Source: Marisediminitalea alba
GTDB taxonomy: Bacteria; Pseudomonadota; Gammaproteobacteria; Enterobacterales; Alteromonadaceae
NCBI RefSeq assembly: GCF_002993365.1
Contig: NZ_PVNP01000003.1
Location: 62,001-126,000, forward strand
Reading direction: 5' to 3'
DNA length: 64,000 nucleotides
The notes beneath the pieces are model-generated. The model was not told where the DNA came from. It saw only the letters and a program-made list of their open reading frames with translations, and did no database searches. Of the stretch, positions 1-8,917 are shown in pieces. Each line of letters begins with the position of its first letter. Position 1 is the first letter of the stretch. The position numbers were made by a program, and so were the translations under genes.

Positions 1-211
1 CACTGAGTGCCAACATGACCGGTGCGAAGCGGTCGTCGTACAAATAAAGCCAGTACCAGAGTACCAGTATGGGTACCGACCAGAACGCCACGGCCAGTGC
101 CGCTTTTAATCCATGTTGCCCGTTAAGCTTTGCTTCAACGGCATCGATTTCCTGTTGGTTTACCTGCACTGCCGTGTTCCAAATATCATTTAATTCTATG
201 ATTTTGCTCAA
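1..211 (-). CDS. Partial small membrane protein (unrecognised)
   Basis: An open frame runs off the left edge of the window. It begins at a TTG (211) directly after an in-frame TAA, so this or a later codon must be the start; no strong ribosome binding site is visible. The first ~35 residues are polar, ending in a short Gln/Glu-rich stretch (VNQQEIDAVEAK). They are followed by a hydrophobic, Trp/Leu-rich segment with the pattern of a transmembrane helix (FWSVPILVLWYWLYLY). I do not recognise the family. It is transcribed in the same direction as motX, away from it and towards the window edge. Confidence 0.45.
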   Translation of the reverse strand, partial: MSKIIELNDIWNTAVQVNQQEIDAVEAKLNGQHGLKAALAVAFWSVPILVLWYWLYLYDDRFAPVMLALS

Positions 212-272
212 TTATACAGAAAATCAATAGTACTGCGGCAGTTTCTTTTACTGGCTTAAACTGGCATCGGGA

Positions 273-905
273 TTATGAATCGAGGGGAGTTCGTGCGGCC
301 CTCACTGCCCGGGGATGCATAAGCTTTTCGAGCTCTTGCAGGTAGGTAGCAATAGTTTGATGGGTTTGCTTATCTGCCGTAACGGCGTTGTACAGCCACT
401 GATAAGCATCCTGATAATCATAGGGAGAACCGTAACCGTCGATAAACAGTTCGGCCAGTTGCATTTGAGCTTTAAGATTTCCCAGTGCCGAGGCTTCGCG
501 CAGAAATATCACCGCTCGTTTGCGGTCTTGCTGCACCAGCGTGCCTTTACTGTAATAGCGACCAAGCTGTTCAAGTGCGGCCGGCAGTCCCTGGTCGGCA
601 GCCTGACGCATAAAATCGATGCCCCGTTCCGGATCGGCTTCAACACAAACACCCCAGGCCAGCATATCGCCCCATAAAAACTGATAGGCGGGCACTTTGA
701 GGACTTCTGCCCGGGCTTCAATATCCTGATTTAACTGGCAGCGATCCATCACCACCCGGTCGAGATGCGCATTACGATTGATCATATTGATCAACTCGTC
801 CTGAGTATAAAGCTGCACAGCTTTAATCTCCTGTGCCTGCGCTGCGTTAACGACTCCCAGCCACAGGACTGAGAGCATCACTAATAAACCACCTTTGTTC
901 TGCAT
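273..905 (-). CDS. motX: Sodium-driven polar flagellar motor protein MotX
   Basis: MotX is a periplasmic T-ring component that, with MotY, holds the PomA/PomB Na+ stator around the polar flagellar motor. The 210-residue product starts with a signal peptide (about residues 1-24, ending AAQAQ). A Sel1/TPR-like repeat region follows from about residue 60 to 180. Segments such as GDMLAWGVCVE, LPAALEQLGRYYSKGTLVQQD and YGSPYDYQDAYQWLYN fit what I remember of Vibrio MotX, and the length fits too (about 211). The ATG at 905 has a GGAAG about 10 nt upstream. It stands alone, as motX usually does. The identification is from recalled family sequence, not from a search. Confidence 0.88.
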   Translation of the reverse strand: MQNKGGLLVMLSVLWLGVVNAAQAQEIKAVQLYTQDELINMINRNAHLDRVVMDRCQLNQDIEARAEVLKVPAYQFLWGDMLAWGVCVEADPERGIDFMRQAADQGLPAALEQLGRYYSKGTLVQQDRKRAVIFLREASALGNLKAQMQLAELFIDGYGSPYDYQDAYQWLYNAVTADKQTHQTIATYLQELEKLMHPRAVRAARTPLDS

Positions 906-966
906 ATCACATTCTTCCAGCTAACTCGTCGCCTCTTGGCGTTTTATCGGCCGGCGGGGCGAAAAC

Positions 967-1209
967 CTAATTAAATTTAATATTCATGGCACTGTTAATG
1001 CGCCGCGTATGCTCTACCACATCAATACCAAGATCGGTGAGATAGCCCCCGTCTACCTGGGTTATCAGGCCTTTGGAATACAGCCGGGCCGCCGCTTCAA
1101 CAATGGACTGGGTAGCATCATGGTGAATTTTTAATCCCTGCATCAGACTTTCGGCAGGAAACTTCAGTAACAGGTTTAGCTCTTCGATGACGTCGTGTGA
1201 AAAAGCCAT
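967..1209 (-). CDS. TIGR02647 family conserved protein
   Basis: A small (80-residue) conserved gammaproteobacterial protein without known function. The pattern ELNLLLKFP, then SLMQGLKIHHDA, a central A..RLYSKGLITQ.DGGYLTDLG and a polar C-terminus matches my memory of TIGR02647. It is probably a small helical cytoplasmic protein; no signal peptide or membrane segment is seen. The start is set at the ATG at 1209 because GGAG lies 5 nt upstream. An upstream in-frame TTG at 1224 would place that same GGAG inside the coding region. Divergent from ubiD. Confidence 0.75.
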   Translation of the reverse strand: MAFSHDVIEELNLLLKFPAESLMQGLKIHHDATQSIVEAAARLYSKGLITQVDGGYLTDLGIDVVEHTRRINSAMNIKFN

Positions 1210-1507
1210 AAGGACTCCAGGCAACTATTCTCTTTTATTTGTATAGCCAGTATGCGCTTGTTTAGCCAACATGTCATGACGATATGTAGCGCCCACCAAC
1301 CGGTTTTTTAAAACCTTTCACTCAATGTTTATATAATACCCTTATTAATAAAAACGCAACCAGCGTATACCGCCTTTGGCAAGAATACGCAGAATCGGCG
1401 CCCAGGAGTGATCGGCTCAGGGTCTTTAATGGTATACTCCTGAAAACAATCCTGTTTTGATGGGTATCATAAAAACCCAAAGCACGCTGCTGGGATAGCC
1501 ACAAACT

Positions 1508-2995
1508 ATGAAGTATAAAGATTTACGCGACTTTATCAGTCAGTTAGAAAAAAACGGCGATTTAGTGCGCATTACCAAGCCAATCAGTACCAAACTGGAA
1601 ATGACCGAAATAGCCGACCGTACCCTGCGTGCCGGCGGCCCTGCTCTGTTGTTTGAAAACCCGGTGGATTTTGACATTCCGGTATTAATGAATCTGTTTG
1701 GTACACCAGAGCGGGTAGCCCTGGGAATGGGGCAAAGCTCGGTAGCAGCCCTGCGTGAAGTCGGAAAGCTGCTGGCCTATTTAAAGGAGCCAGAGCCGCC
1801 TAAAGGACTCAAGGATCTGTGGGAAAAACTCCCGGTTTTTAAACAGGTTCTGAATATGCCTGCTAAGGAAGTGCGCAAGGCGCCTTGTCAGGAAGTGGTG
1901 CTAAGTGGCGACGAGGTTGATCTCACCCGCCTGCCGGTGCAGCACTGCTGGCCGGGCGATGCAGCGCCGCTGATCACCTGGGGGCTCACTGTTACCCGGG
2001 GCCCACACAAGAAACGCCAGAACCTGGGCATTTACCGTCAGCAGGTGCTGGGTAAAAACAAACTCATTATGCGCTGGTTGTCGCACCGCGGCGGCGCGCT
2101 GGATTTTCGGGAATGGTGTCAGACCCACCCCGGCGAGCCTTACCCTGTTTCGGTGGCGTTAGGCGCCGATCCGGCCACTATTCTGGGGGCGGTAACGCCG
2201 GTACCGGATACCCTTTCTGAATATGCCTTTGCCGGACTGTTACGCGGCGATAAAACCGAAGTGGTTAAGTCGGTGAGCAACGATTTGCAGGTACCTGCCA
2301 GTGCCGAATTTGTACTGGAAGGTTACATCGCGCAGGACGAAACAGCGCCGGAAGGCCCCTATGGCGATCACACCGGCTACTATAACGAGGTAGACGAATT
2401 CCCGGTCTTTACGGTGACTCACATCACTCATCGTAAGGATCCGATTTATCACTCAACCTACACCGGCCGTCCGCCGGATGAACCGGCTGTGCTTGGTGTG
2501 GCATTGAATGAAGTTTTTGTGCCCATTCTGCAAAAGCAGTTCCCTGAAATTGTTGATTTCTATCTGCCGCCGGAAGGCTGTTCCTATCGTATGGCGGTAG
2601 TAACGATGAAAAAACAGTATCCAGGACACGCTAAACGGGTGATGATGGGCGTTTGGTCGTTCCTACGTCAGTTTATGTACACCAAGTTTGTTGTGGTGTG
2701 CGATGACGACGTTAATGCTCGCGACTGGCAGGATGTGATTTGGGCGATTACTACCCGAATGGATCCCGCCCGTGATACAGTAATGATAGAAAACACGCCC
2801 ATTGATTATCTTGATTTCGCCTCGCCGGTATCAGGGCTGGGTTCCAAAATGGGCCTGGATGCCACCAATAAAATGCCCGGCGAGACTGACCGGGAATGGG
2901 GCGAGCCCATCGTTATGGAGCAAGCGGTAAAAGACCGGGTGGATGCAATCTGGGATGAACTCGGTATCATGAACAGCGCAAATTCCGGACAATAA
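1508..2995 (+). CDS. ubiD: 4-hydroxy-3-polyprenylbenzoate decarboxylase UbiD
   Basis: Removes the carboxyl group from the polyprenylated 4-hydroxybenzoate ring in ubiquinone synthesis, using prenylated FMN made by UbiX. The product is 495 residues, close to the E. coli enzyme (497). UbiD-family signatures are visible: [14 protein letters not shown] near residue 65, [20 protein letters not shown] near 280, [16 protein letters not shown] near 320 and the C-terminal [22 protein letters not shown] region. Cytoplasmic, probably membrane-associated with the Ubi complex. It is followed after 34 nt by fre, the same order as in E. coli. A TATACT hexamer about 75 nt upstream could be its -10 box. Confidence 0.96.
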   Translation: MKYKDLRDFISQLEKNGDLVRITKPISTKLEMTEIADRTLRAGGPALLFENPVDFDIPVLMNLFGTPERVALGMGQSSVAALREVGKLLAYLKEPEPPKGLKDLWEKLPVFKQVLNMPAKEVRKAPCQEVVLSGDEVDLTRLPVQHCWPGDAAPLITWGLTVTRGPHKKRQNLGIYRQQVLGKNKLIMRWLSHRGGALDFREWCQTHPGEPYPVSVALGADPATILGAVTPVPDTLSEYAFAGLLRGDKTEVVKSVSNDLQVPASAEFVLEGYIAQDETAPEGPYGDHTGYYNEVDEFPVFTVTHITHRKDPIYHSTYTGRPPDEPAVLGVALNEVFVPILQKQFPEIVDFYLPPEGCSYRMAVVTMKKQYPGHAKRVMMGVWSFLRQFMYTKFVVVCDDDVNARDWQDVIWAITTRMDPARDTVMIENTPIDYLDFASPVSGLGSKMGLDATNKMPGETDREWGEPIVMEQAVKDRVDAIWDELGIMNSANSGQ

Positions 2996-3029
2996 AGTAA
3001 ACCTACAAACATTAAGAGATTCTGTATAC

Positions 3030-3725
3030 ATGTCACAAATTAGATGCCAGGTTGAAGGTATAGCACCACTGACCAAGACGGTTTATCGGGTCGATCTGAC
3101 CCCTGATGTTTCTCTCGACTTCCAGTCGGGACAGTATGTTTTGGTACACATGGCTGAAGACGATAAACGCCCTTTCTCTATTGCCAATGCGGCGCACGAC
3201 AACAACCGCCTGGAACTGCACATTGGTGCCGAGCCGGGTAACAGCTATGCGGGCGAAGTGCTTGAGCGCATGCGTCAGGAAAAAGCCATTTTCATCTCCG
3301 GCGGGCACGGCCAGGCCACCCTGCAAGACGGTGATACGCCAATGATTCTGGTGGCTGGCGGAACCGGCTTTTCTTACACCTATTCAATTTTAATGCAATC
3401 ACTGAAGGTCAATCCAAACCGTGAAATCACCCTGTACTGGGGCGGTAAGCACCTTGAGGATCTGTATTATCACAAAGAACTGATTTCGCTGGCTGCACAC
3501 CATCCGCACCTGACCTACATTCCGGTAGTCGAAAACGCTGCCGATGACTGGGACGGTCGCAAAGGCTGGGTTCACCATGCCGTGCTGGCAGATTACGCCG
3601 ACTTATCCGGCGTCCAGGTCTATATTGCCGGGCGCTTCGACATGGCTAAGGTAGCCCGCGACGATTTCTTTGAGCGAGGCCTGACTAAAGAAAACCTGTT
3701 TGGCGACGCCTACGCGTTTATTTAA
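3030..3725 (+). CDS. fre: NAD(P)H-flavin reductase Fre
   Basis: Reduces free flavins (FMN, FAD, riboflavin) with NAD(P)H and supplies reduced flavin to other enzymes. The product is 231 residues (E. coli Fre 233). It has an N-terminal FAD-binding beta-barrel with the RPFSIANA motif near residue 47. The C-terminal nucleotide-binding half has LVAGGTGFSYTYSIL near residue 108 and ends in the usual GDAYAFI. No transmembrane segment. It lies 34 nt after ubiD on the same strand. The link to the ubiquinone pathway is conserved synteny; a functional link is an inference. Confidence 0.94.
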   Translation: MSQIRCQVEGIAPLTKTVYRVDLTPDVSLDFQSGQYVLVHMAEDDKRPFSIANAAHDNNRLELHIGAEPGNSYAGEVLERMRQEKAIFISGGHGQATLQDGDTPMILVAGGTGFSYTYSILMQSLKVNPNREITLYWGGKHLEDLYYHKELISLAAHHPHLTYIPVVENAADDWDGRKGWVHHAVLADYADLSGVQVYIAGRFDMAKVARDDFFERGLTKENLFGDAYAFI

Positions 3726-3749
3726 TCTCACACACTGACGGTGGTTATA

Positions 3750-5120
3750 ATGAAAATAATACGTCCACTTACTTTACTGGCTGTTAGCGCCAGCCTGTCA
3801 TTGCAGGCTGCTCAGCTTGAATATGTTGATCAGCCTCAACTGCATGATATTGCAGCTAATATCTCTGCCCAGCGGATAGAGCAGGATATTGAGAAGCTGG
3901 TGAGCTTTGGTACCCGCCACACTCTGTCTGAAACTGAGTCTGAGACCCGGGGCATTGGTGCTGCGCGCCGCTGGGTTAAAGCCGAGTTTGAGCGTATCTC
4001 AGCCGAGTGCGGTAATTGCCTGGAAGTGTATTACAGTTCTGCCACCATCAGTGGAGAAAAGCGCATACCTGATCCGGTTGAGGTCGTCAGTGTGATTGCT
4101 GTACAACGTGGTGTGAGCGATCCAGACCGCTACGTATTGATGTCGGGAGATATTGATTCGCGGGTCTCAGATGTGATGGATGCCACCTCAGACTCTCCCG
4201 GCGCGAACGACAATGCCTCGGGGGTAGCCGGCACACTGGAAGCTGCCCGCGTACTCAGTCAGTATCGATTTAATGGCAGCATTGTTTATGCCGCGTTATC
4301 TGGCGAAGAGCAGGGCTTATTTGGCGGTAAAATTCTGGCTGAACAAGTCGCTAAAGATGGCTGGCGGTTAAAAGCCGTGCTGAATAACGACATGATTGGC
4401 AACATTGAAGGGATCAACGGCGTTATTAACAACACCACGGCCCGGATTTTCGCCGAAGGCACGCGTCAGACAGAAACTGACCGCGAAGCCACCATTCGTC
4501 GCTTTACCGGCGGTGAGGTAGACTCACCGAGTCGCAACCTGGCCCGTTATATCGATTTAGTCGCTGACCGCTATATTCCTAATCTGGATACCATGGTGGT
4601 TTACCGCCTCGACAGATTCGGCCGCGGTGGGCACCACCGCCCGTTCAACGACCTTGGCTTTCCTGGCGTTCGAATCATGGAAACCAATGAAAACTACGTG
4701 CGTCAGCACCAGGACCTGCGGGAAGAGGACGGCATCAAATATGGTGATACCATTGATGGGGTTAACTTTGATTACGCTGCTAAACTTACTGCACTGAATG
4801 CGGTGAGTCTGGCCAGTATGGCCTGGGCACCTAATCCGCCTGCCGAGGTAAGCATCAAAGGGGCAGTAGAGCCTTCTACTACTCTGAGCTGGCGGGCTTT
4901 GGACAAAGCGCAAAACCCGCAACTGGCTGGCTATAAGATTTACTGGCGCTATACCGACGCTCCGCAGTGGCAGTTTAGTCGATTTGTTGGAGATGTGACC
5001 GAATTTACCCTGGAGAACGTAGTGATAGATAACTATTTCTTCGGCGTAGCCAGTGTCAGTAAAGATGGTTTTGAGAGCCCTGTTGTGTTTCCGGGTGCCG
5101 CAGGAGCGTTTGGCGAGTAA
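3750..5120 (+). CDS. Secreted M28-family zinc peptidase with C-terminal Fn3-like domain
   Basis: A predicted secreted aminopeptidase-like protein of 456 residues. Residues 1-20 form a signal peptide (MKIIRPLTLLAVSASLSLQA). The M28 fold covers roughly 30-355 and a fibronectin type III-like domain about 363-455 (PPAEVSIKGAVEPSTTLSW). Visible catalytic elements are GANDNASGVA (bridging Asp), ALSGEEQGLFGG (general-base Glu plus ligand), NNDMIGN and GHHRPFNDLGFPGVR. Oddly, the usual first ligand motif HxDS reads GDIDS, so Asp134 stands where a His is expected. Start: ATG at 3750 with GGTGG upstream; a GTG at 3741 is less likely because it falls in the ribosome binding region. The substrate is unknown. 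Confidence 0.85.
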   Translation: MKIIRPLTLLAVSASLSLQAAQLEYVDQPQLHDIAANISAQRIEQDIEKLVSFGTRHTLSETESETRGIGAARRWVKAEFERISAECGNCLEVYYSSATISGEKRIPDPVEVVSVIAVQRGVSDPDRYVLMSGDIDSRVSDVMDATSDSPGANDNASGVAGTLEAARVLSQYRFNGSIVYAALSGEEQGLFGGKILAEQVAKDGWRLKAVLNNDMIGNIEGINGVINNTTARIFAEGTRQTETDREATIRRFTGGEVDSPSRNLARYIDLVADRYIPNLDTMVVYRLDRFGRGGHHRPFNDLGFPGVRIMETNENYVRQHQDLREEDGIKYGDTIDGVNFDYAAKLTALNAVSLASMAWAPNPPAEVSIKGAVEPSTTLSWRALDKAQNPQLAGYKIYWRYTDAPQWQFSRFVGDVTEFTLENVVIDNYFFGVASVSKDGFESPVVFPGAAGAFGE

Positions 5121-5142
5121 TGTTTAAAGAGGTGTGGTAAAT

Positions 5143-6144
5143 ATGCAATTAAACGGTGTGGTGCCTGGCCTTTTGTCAGCGTGGTTAATGGTATTAGCCT
5201 TTTCTGCTGCGGCGCAATCGCCCATCACCTTAGTTGCTAACCCCTTACCCACCCTGGTTAGTGAAGAGACCGAAAATGCCAGGCTCAATCAACTGGTTGA
5301 GCAGGCATTCAGCGAGCTCGGCGTAGAGGTCACTCTGGCCGTAGACCGTCCGGCTTTTTCTGGCAGCGGTTTACTCACCGGCAAGTACGACGGCGAATTT
5401 GCTCACCTTGCCCTGCAGGAACAGCGCGACAACCTGCTCTACAGCAAAGCCTATCTACCCGCCCTGCTGTATGTCGCCAGCCGTAAGTATCCACTCGATG
5501 AAGTCACCCAGTTTTCCCACATTCGCAATAGTCGGGTGGCAACCACCAACCGAATTGCCAACACGCCGGCAATGCGCAATATTAAAGCAGTGTCCTGGGT
5601 GCGTAATCCGGCGCTTTTCGACATGTTCAGTCAGCTGTCAGAAAAACGTGCTGATTATGTTTTTGAAGACTGGCTGGTCATTGCCGAATTTAACCGGATG
5701 CTCACCAACAATGGTGAAAAGCCTTTATATGTATCACCCTATCCGTTAGTGACATCCGCCGTAACAATCAGTCTGCGCAAGGATTACCCCAATGCCCGGC
5801 AACTACTGGACAGATTTGATAGTTATATTCGTGATATTCAGCGCGATGGCCGGTTTAACCTTGCTATGGCAGTGAGCTGGACCAGCATGGATATCAATGG
5901 TGACGGCACAGCAGACTGGATAACCAGCGCGCAAATGCACCATGACGATGTACCGCCCATGTCGCAGAAAGGCGTGCTGCCACTGGATAAAACCAAACCA
6001 GGCGAAGCCTCTTTGTTTGTAATAGATGGTGAGCAATTCAGTAGCTGGCCTGATGCCCAGGCAAAGCTTAACGACCAACCGGTTCTGCCCCGCCCCACTC
6101 TACTGGATCGGGAAGTCTACAAGCGCATGCTTCAGCGTTGGTAA
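5143..6144 (+). CDS. Periplasmic solute-binding-like protein (PBP2 type)
   Basis: A 333-residue secreted protein with an N-terminal signal peptide (about 1-24, ending SAAAQS). The following region looks like a small-molecule binding fold: LVANPLPTLVSEETENARLNQ, then AFSELGVEVTLAVDRPAF and YDGEFAHLALQEQRDNLLYS, as in family 3 solute-binding proteins. No permease or ATPase is nearby, so transport is not shown; it may be a sensor-like or orphan binding protein. Near the C-terminus, DINGDGTADW resembles a calcium-binding EF-hand/dockerin loop, unusual for this fold. Start: ATG at 5143 with AGAGG 10 nt upstream, preferred over GTG 5134. It follows the M28 peptidase after 22 nt, probably in the same transcript. 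Confidence 0.6.
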   Translation: MQLNGVVPGLLSAWLMVLAFSAAAQSPITLVANPLPTLVSEETENARLNQLVEQAFSELGVEVTLAVDRPAFSGSGLLTGKYDGEFAHLALQEQRDNLLYSKAYLPALLYVASRKYPLDEVTQFSHIRNSRVATTNRIANTPAMRNIKAVSWVRNPALFDMFSQLSEKRADYVFEDWLVIAEFNRMLTNNGEKPLYVSPYPLVTSAVTISLRKDYPNARQLLDRFDSYIRDIQRDGRFNLAMAVSWTSMDINGDGTADWITSAQMHHDDVPPMSQKGVLPLDKTKPGEASLFVIDGEQFSSWPDAQAKLNDQPVLPRPTLLDREVYKRMLQRW

Positions 6145-6257
6145 ACCTGGAGTCATTATCGCACCTAGGCGACAACTTCATACTACGATGAAAGACTCCC
6201 CCCTTGCTTTCTTAGCTAAGTGCTAATATAGCTGCAATAATAAAAATTCCCCCAAAT

Positions 6258-6297
6258 CCCGAAATTTAAACTAAAGTTTAATTAATCACTATTCGGG
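6258..6297 (+). promoter_or_regulatory. Nested inverted repeat in the leader of the PAS-GGDEF gene
   Basis: CCCGAA (6258-6263) pairs with TTCGGG (6292-6297). Inside it TTAAAC (6266-6271) pairs with GTTTAA (6276-6281) around a 4-nt loop. The outer right arm ends 8 nt before the ATG at 6306 and covers the only purine-rich stretch that could act as a ribosome binding site. It could be an operator or a translation-controlling hairpin; nothing in the sequence decides. Confidence 0.4.
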
Positions 6298-6305
6298 ATA
6301 TTGTG

Positions 6306-7697
6306 ATGAGCAGCGCAATAATAGATATCGACAACTTAAACATAAAAAATATACTGGAGCATGCTCATATCGGTGTAATTATACACCGTGCTGATACCTC
6401 TGTTGTTTATGCAAATCCGGCAGCAATTAAGCTACTTAACCTGAGTTACGATCAGTTAATCGGCAAAGACGCCTACGATCCACAGTGGGCCTTTGTTGAC
6501 GAAAATGGCTTGCCACTCGAGCACAATAGCTACCCTGTAAATCAGGTACTAAATTCTAAACAGCGTATAGAGAACAAAACAATTGGCTTAATCGACCATA
6601 CCAGTAAAGATATAGCCTGGTTTATGGTGAACGCTTACATGGAAGGGCATGAGGGGGCGAAAAACTGCTTCATCGTAGTAACGTTTTCAGACATCACCGA
6701 GCGGGTAAAGCCATTTTCAGCTGAGGACATACTGGAAAATGCCCAGGACATTATAATTGTCACAGAAGCTGACAATATCGACTATCCGGAAGGGCCCAAG
6801 ATAGTTTACGTAAACCGGGCATTCGAAAAGCTTACCGGTTACACTAAAGATGAAGTCATTGGCGAATCACCGCGCATATTACAAGGCTCACTTACCGACA
6901 AAGAGGCCAGGAAGTCTATTTATCAAGCGCTCAGGAAAAAACAGTCCGTCAGTCAAACGTTACTGAATTACGATAAATGCGGCCGCCCCTACTGGATAGA
7001 TATGAACATTATCCCTTTAAAAAATAACTCTGGCCAGGTTACCCACTTCGCTGCTATTGAACGAGATATATCACAAATAAAGTTTCATCAAGAACAACTA
7101 GCCAACAGAAACAACGATCTTAAAGCCTTAAAAGCCAATTTAGAAAAAAGAGTGCGGGAAAGAACGCTTTCACTCCAGCAGGCGAAAACGCAATTAGAGA
7201 GTATGGCTTACTTTGACCCACTTACCCAGTTACCCAACCGACGCTTTTTCAGCATACATTTGAGTAAGCTGATTGCTGCTGCAAAACGTCGCAAGGAAAT
7301 GATAGCGCTCGGCCTGATAGATATCGACAATTTCAAGTCCGTTAACGATACATTTGGGCATAATGCAGGTGACGAAATATTAAAAAAAGTAGCAGAGATC
7401 ATTAGCGACCTGTTCCGTCATGAAGATGCAATCTGCCGCTACGGCGGAGAGGAATTTGCTTTCTCAATAATGATCTCTCAAAAAGATCAGGCTGAACAAG
7501 CTTGTGATCGTCTTATTCAGGCAATCAGAGATAAGCAATACCAACTTGAAGAAACAAATTTAACAATTACCGCCAGTATTGGTGTGTTTACCACGTTAGC
7601 AGAGAATATCGACAACGAGCATGAGCTATTTAGAAATGCCGACTCTCTGATGTATAAAGCTAAACAAGATGGCAAGAACCGTTACTACATCGACTAG
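6306..7697 (+). CDS. PAS-PAS-GGDEF diguanylate cyclase
   Basis: A cytoplasmic c-di-GMP-synthesising signalling protein of 463 residues. Two PAS domains are seen at about 10-125 and 130-255; the second has NRAFEKLTGYTKDEVIGESPRI, the pattern of flavin/heme-type PAS, but without the Cys of a LOV domain. A charged coiled linker follows (about 265-300), then a full GGDEF domain (about 300-463). The active site reads YGGEEF near residue 380 and an RHED inhibitory (I) site lies just before it, so an active, product-inhibited enzyme is expected. Start: ATG 6306 chosen over the adjoining GTG 6303. Monocistronic; the input signal is unknown. Confidence 0.9.
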   Translation: MSSAIIDIDNLNIKNILEHAHIGVIIHRADTSVVYANPAAIKLLNLSYDQLIGKDAYDPQWAFVDENGLPLEHNSYPVNQVLNSKQRIENKTIGLIDHTSKDIAWFMVNAYMEGHEGAKNCFIVVTFSDITERVKPFSAEDILENAQDIIIVTEADNIDYPEGPKIVYVNRAFEKLTGYTKDEVIGESPRILQGSLTDKEARKSIYQALRKKQSVSQTLLNYDKCGRPYWIDMNIIPLKNNSGQVTHFAAIERDISQIKFHQEQLANRNNDLKALKANLEKRVRERTLSLQQAKTQLESMAYFDPLTQLPNRRFFSIHLSKLIAAAKRRKEMIALGLIDIDNFKSVNDTFGHNAGDEILKKVAEIISDLFRHEDAICRYGGEEFAFSIMISQKDQAEQACDRLIQAIRDKQYQLEETNLTITASIGVFTTLAENIDNEHELFRNADSLMYKAKQDGKNRYYID

Positions 7698-7770
7698 GTT
7701 TATCAACTTATTGCCGATAATCCTTTTTTTACATTGTATAAACGAGTACAGCCTTAACAAACCAAAGCTC

Positions 7771-8529
7771 TTAAAATTCGCTCCCACACTGTGCCTTTGC
7801 AGTAATATAAAACGGTGGCTCGCAAGCTAAAGACGTTGAAACTACATTAACATTACCTAAAGATAAACAAAGTTTATAAGTATTCACACACCACCCTGTG
7901 GTTTTCGCTGTTCTATGCGGGCCTTTGAACGGATCTGTAAATGACCCGTCACCTTCCGATGGATCGGATGGATGGGACGCCACTAAGGTACCTTTTGTCT
8001 CAATGAAAGACCGCCAGCAGTTCGACATCAATGTGTCATGAAGAGACATGACTCTATTTGCTACCAGCAGGTGAGAAAACTGAACACCATCAATGCTGGA
8101 AAGTAAGGGATGTATCTTAAAATCTAACTCAGGATTATGGCTCGAAAGGTTAAACCTGTCCGCAGTAGAAACTTCAAAGGTAATAGCATTTCCTTCCCCA
8201 TAGATTCTGGTGGCTCTTAGCGACTGTGTTGTTGGATCAGGACTAATAAAAAACGAGCCATCAGCCAGCGAAAGCTCAAATGACGGTTTGTTGGCAAAGA
8301 TTTCACTAACAAACCGGCTCCAACTCCTGCCATCCATTCTGACCAGAATGCCCTGAGCAATTTGCTGGAAAACAGTTTGCCGCTTCTCCAGTGAGTTAAG
8401 ATATTCGGTAGGGTGATGTCTGCAAGCGTTCTCTTCGCTTTCTGAATGCTCCCCGTTAAGCGAGGTAGCGTAAGCAACACTGCCTGTGGCCAGACACGCT
8501 GAAACGATATATGCCCCTAAATTCTTCAA
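7771..8529 (-). CDS. Secreted protein of unknown function
   Basis: A 252-residue product starting from TTG at 8529 (GGA about 8 nt upstream). It has a signal peptide of about 21 residues (LGAYIVSACLATGSVAYA). I recognise no family. The mature protein has several Cys (near the N-terminus, in SNCWRSF, and a cluster in the last 50 residues), which suggests disulphides and a periplasmic or extracellular location. The mid part (about 90-150) is beta-rich by composition. No cognate neighbour: it is convergent with the PAS-GGDEF gene and 110 nt from the next minus-strand gene. Confidence 0.6.
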   Translation of the reverse strand: MKNLGAYIVSACLATGSVAYATSLNGEHSESEENACRHHPTEYLNSLEKRQTVFQQIAQGILVRMDGRSWSRFVSEIFANKPSFELSLADGSFFISPDPTTQSLRATRIYGEGNAITFEVSTADRFNLSSHNPELDFKIHPLLSSIDGVQFSHLLVANRVMSLHDTLMSNCWRSFIETKGTLVASHPSDPSEGDGSFTDPFKGPHRTAKTTGWCVNTYKLCLSLGNVNVVSTSLACEPPFYITAKAQCGSEF

Positions 8530-8638
8530 AAGAAATCCGTTTTATTATGAAGTAGAAACGCCAGCATCGGCAAAAGGGGCTATTTGTCAATCGATTAGCA
8601 ATTTGAAAGCAGTACTTCAAAAAAGTTAGAAAGACGGT

Positions 8639-8854
8639 TTACCACTGCGAGCCACGCCACTGGCCAACCCATTCGCCATTTTGCAGGATATCTTCAACTC
8701 TGCTGAAGGGGTCTGTAGTGGTAGCCATAAACAACCGATACTCGCCGCGACTGTCTTCAAACACGTAGGTCCCTTTGGTGTCAGGACCGGCAATTAGTTT
8801 TAGTCGGGTTGATACGCTTTGTTGCACTGTACCTTGTGAGTACGTTTGTGACAT
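8639..8854 (-). CDS. Small conserved hypothetical protein, 71 residues
   Basis: A compact soluble protein with no signal peptide or membrane segment. Its sequence is rich in beta-type and aromatic residues (GTYVFEDSRGEYRLF, GEWVGQWRGSQW) and could be a small beta-barrel or wing domain. I do not recognise a family. The ATG at 8854 has a good ribosome binding site (AAAGG, 8 nt upstream). Codon use looks normal. Reported as real on the strength of its ribosome binding site and composition. Confidence 0.5.
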   Translation of the reverse strand: MSQTYSQGTVQQSVSTRLKLIAGPDTKGTYVFEDSRGEYRLFMATTTDPFSRVEDILQNGEWVGQWRGSQW

Positions 8855-8917
8855 GATGCTTGCCTTTATGATTGGTTCATTTTAACAGACCGTGCTTACA
8901 GCCAATTACTTTCAACG

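Noticed and set aside
315-677. 120-codon plus-strand ORF inside motX
   Set aside because: Antisense shadow of the motX coding sequence; no ribosome binding site and no recognisable domain.
1322-1504. 60-codon minus-strand ORF between the TIGR02647 gene and ubiD
   Set aside because: No ribosome binding site, no family resemblance, and it overlaps the promoter region of ubiD; more likely intergenic.
6145-6305. c-di-GMP riboswitch before the diguanylate cyclase gene
   Set aside because: The nested hairpin lacks the two-stem GEMM core with the expected GNRA and receptor elements, as far as I can judge by eye.
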